Assembly: GCF_020171725.1 (NCBI RefSeq)
Contig: NZ_JAIVAJ010000006.1
Coordinates: 124,001-188,000 of the forward strand
DNA from: Halobacillus litoralis
Lineage (GTDB): Bacteria; Bacillota; Bacilli; Bacillales; Halobacillaceae
Direction of reading: 5' to 3'
DNA length: 64,000 nucleotides
Of this stretch, positions 62,076-64,000 are shown piece after piece; the first letter of the stretch is position 1; the number at the start of each line of letters is the position of its first letter. A model generated the notes under the pieces. The model worked only from the letters and a program-made list of their open reading frames with translations, did no database searches and had not been told where the DNA came from. Made by a program: the position numbers and the translations under genes.

Positions 62076-64000
62076 TTAATTTGTAGAGAACTTGAACTTA
62101 ATCGGCTGGCTGAGTGCTTCTCCGTCTTCTGTTTCTACATCATCTGTAATATATAACTCATAATCCTCATTTGAGTCATAGCGGTCTTCCGGAATGATGT
62201 ACAGCGTTCGTCCGCCGATGATCTCTGCTTTGATATCATGTTTTCTAGTGCTCGATTCTTCCCGGATGTACACGGAACGGTTATCGATGCTGTCAGGATC
62301 TATATCCTGATTAAATGTGACAATCCAATACTTTTGTCTTGAGACGCTATCATCTGTCTGCATGACAGCCCATCCATCTTTTGAAGGACCTACGATGACT
62401 CGTACCGTATCAACTTTTCCTGTATCCGCTGAGCGGGCTCGAATGATGGTTGAGCCTGTGCTGACCCCGCGTACCCTGCCGTTACTTGTAACCGTGGCAA
62501 CTTCTGTGTTGAGTGATTCATAGTGAAGTTCTTTGTTCGTTGCCCTTGATGGATAAAAAGTGGGGTTCAGCTTCACTGTATCTTCTGCATCAACTTCGAT
62601 CGGGTCATCAGATATGTTAAAGGCGGATAGTTCCGTGTAGTCGTCATCATACACATGAACGGTGATCGAGCCTTTTTTCCTTTTATAAAGGGTCGTGACC
62701 GTAATTTCGGCTGTTCCCTCTGAAACGGCCTCAATCTTACCGTTCTGTTTCACTTTAACGACAGAAGGCTTACTGCTTTCCCATTCGTACACATATTGAT
62801 CTGTCGCGCTTAAAGGATAAATCCTATACTCTAACTGATACTGCTCTTCTTGCTCCAAGTATAAATCATGTTCGTTGCCTTTTATGAAAATGCGGTCGAC
62901 CGGCACGTTCACTTCAATTTCCACCGAATCTGAGTAACCGCCATCGATTGTCGTAGCGGTAATGGTTGTTTTTCCTTCGGACACGGATGTCACTTCACCT
63001 TGTGTATTGACCGTAGCGACATCAGGATCTTCCGAGTCCCAAATGATTCGCTTATCTGTTGCGTTATAGGGGTAAACGAGAGCTTCGAGTTGAATGGAGT
63101 CTTCCTGGACGTCCAGCCACTCAGGTACTCTTTCTAACGTAACGGACTTCTTGTTCAGCTCGACACCTGAAACAGGGACGGCAATGATGACTTCGATGGT
63201 ATCTTCATATTTCCCATCTAGGATCGACGCTGTAATCGTTGCGCGGTTTCCTTCGACGCGAGTCATGTCTTCGGTGACTTCTATACGACCGTCGTCAGAT
63301 ACGGAAACCATGTCGGGGTTGCTGGATGACCATTCGATTTCAGTAAAAACAGAACCTTCTGGTATCAAACGAGCGTTGAGTTCAGCATCGTCGCCTTCTT
63401 CTAATGTGATCGTTTCACGATCGATTTCGACGCCTTGAGCGAGTGTGAGGGTCAAGTTATTCGGAATGCCTCTATTGTCAGCCGATCCGTCACCGAGTTG
63501 TCCGTAATCATTCAAGCCCCATGTGTAAATATCTCCGTCTTCTGTTTTAGCTATGGAATACCTGGTGCCGGCATCGACTTCTACGACATCGTTGATTCCT
63601 GCTATTTGAGAAGGGGGCTGGGTGACAGCGCTGGATGGGGCATAGCCCAGCTCTCCTACAGAATTGTCTCCCCAAGACCAGATATTGCCGTCCGTATCAA
63701 GAGCTAAGTTATGGTACGCACCGGCAGCAACATGTTCGATTTCTGGTAAAGATGGTACGAGAAAAGGAGTGGCAAAATCGGTCGGTGCCGCGTTCAACCC
63801 GAAATCATTCCGTCCCCAAGCCCATACTCCACCATCTTCATCTAAAGCTAGGGAGTGGGAGCTTCCGGTGGCAATCCCTTTTATTTTCGGAAGTCCTTCA
63901 ACTTCATAAGGGGTTTTGGTAAAAGCGAAACTTACGGGCATCTGCCCGCCCCAGTTCTCTCCCCAAGCCCATACGGTACCCTCTTCATCAAGCGCCAGGT
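62076..64000 (-). CDS. Secreted RCC1-repeat protein with BIG2 and Ig-like domains (5' end beyond window)
   Basis: The frame is open up to the window edge, and the bases above the ATG at 63941 still encode an RCC1 blade (LALDEEGTVWAWGENWGGQ), so the gene starts outside. Visible are RCC1 repeats (GSSHSLALDEDGGVWAWG, then GAYHNLALDTDGNIWSWG, then GTRYSIAKTEDGDIYTWG), then four BIG2-type Ig domains (each with a V-x-V-S-D/T/N-x-x-G-x-I/V core and TITA or TIRA), and a final Ig-like module (KYWIVTFNQDIDPDSID to the end). No catalytic motif is seen. It converges on the operon above. Likely a long adhesin-like surface protein. Confidence 0.88.
   Translation of the reverse strand, partial: LALDEEGTVWAWGENWGGQMPVSFAFTKTPYEVEGLPKIKGIATGSSHSLALDEDGGVWAWGRNDFGLNAAPTDFATPFLVPSLPEIEHVAAGAYHNLALDTDGNIWSWGDNSVGELGYAPSSAVTQPPSQIAGINDVVEVDAGTRYSIAKTEDGDIYTWGLNDYGQLGDGSADNRGIPNNLTLTLAQGVEIDRETITLEEGDDAELNARLIPEGSVFTEIEWSSSNPDMVSVSDDGRIEVTEDMTRVEGNRATITASILDGKYEDTIEVIIAVPVSGVELNKKSVTLERVPEWLDVQEDSIQLEALVYPYNATDKRIIWDSEDPDVATVNTQGEVTSVSEGKTTITATTIDGGYSDSVEIEVNVPVDRIFIKGNEHDLYLEQEEQYQLEYRIYPLSATDQYVYEWESSKPSVVKVKQNGKIEAVSEGTAEITVTTLYKRKKGSITVHVYDDDYTELSAFNISDDPIEVDAEDTVKLNPTFYPSRATNKELHYESLNTEVATVTSNGRVRGVSTGSTIIRARSADTGKVDTVRVIVGPSKDGWAVMQTDDSVSRQKYWIVTFNQDIDPDSIDNRSVYIREESSTRKHDIKAEIIGGRTLYIIPEDRYDSNEDYELYITDDVETEDGEALSQPIKFKFSTN

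Overview
The window looks like chromosomal DNA of a moderately halophilic, aerobic, endospore-forming Bacillaceae species, close to Halobacillus or Pontibacillus in flavour. Strong AGGAGG-type ribosome binding sites, many GTG and TTG starts, Rho-independent terminators after most transcription units, a YjcZ-type spore protein, CcpA/MalR-type operators and an L-box lysine riboswitch all fit that group. Strongly acidic secreted proteins, sodium-coupled symporters and a carnitine-to-glycine-betaine operon fit a salt habitat. I see no tRNA, rRNA, insertion sequence, phage gene or true CRISPR array.

Layout. 1-5.4 kb (minus): end-clipped BrnQ amino-acid carrier, then an ascorbate-type PTS unit (regulator, IIB, IIC). 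5.7-10.8 kb: galE with a small membrane protein, an AgcS symporter, an alpha/beta hydrolase and a DDAH-type hydrolase. 11-14.2 kb: SLH-anchored 5'-nucleotidase, a 46-residue protein and a DUF421 membrane protein. 14.3-17.3 kb: TetR regulator plus a three-gene carnitine operon whose promoter sits inside a long palindrome. 17.3-25.9 kb: sugar porter, YhdT/PanF pair, methyltransferase, small spore-type proteins, DUF2268 protease, tandem YczE proteins, PurU. 26-31.6 kb: FeS photolyase, SEC-C/HTH protein, YdcF, riboswitch-controlled dapA, GAF-STAS protein. 32-38 kb: CAP protein, ECF sigma/anti-sigma pair, and an ATP-grasp gene coupled to a chemoreceptor gene. 38-49 kb: a maltodextrin regulon (neopullulanase, MalEFG, MalR, large secreted GH13 enzyme) tied together by LacI/CcpA-type operators; the ABC ATPase is missing and is presumably supplied from elsewhere. 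49-64 kb: subtilisin, unfamiliar secreted proteins, an LCP enzyme, an APC permease, and a set of very large multidomain extracellular proteins with cohesin-like, dockerin-like, Ig-like and RCC1 domains.

How parts work together. Starch or glycogen is cut outside the cell by the 920-residue GH13 enzyme, imported by MalEFG, and further cut in the cytoplasm by the neopullulanase, under LacI-type control. Carnitine is oxidised and cleaved to the osmolyte glycine betaine. Galactose or glucose nucleotides (GalE) and LCP activity would feed wall polymers.

The most unusual material: (1) a tandem array of six ~52-bp units with GGGACA/TCCCAA arms at 44.98-45.28 kb; (2) an Ig-like module with a W-T-V-x-F-N-T-like start shared by at least five secreted proteins between 32 and 64 kb; (3) neighbouring cohesin-like and dockerin-like secreted proteins outside a cellulosome context; (4) a secreted protein made of two copies of an unrecognised ~200-residue domain, each with one CxxC; (5) an ATP-grasp/chemoreceptor gene pair; (6) two ~165-bp MITE-like palindromic elements. 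All functional names are from reading motifs; no database search was run.
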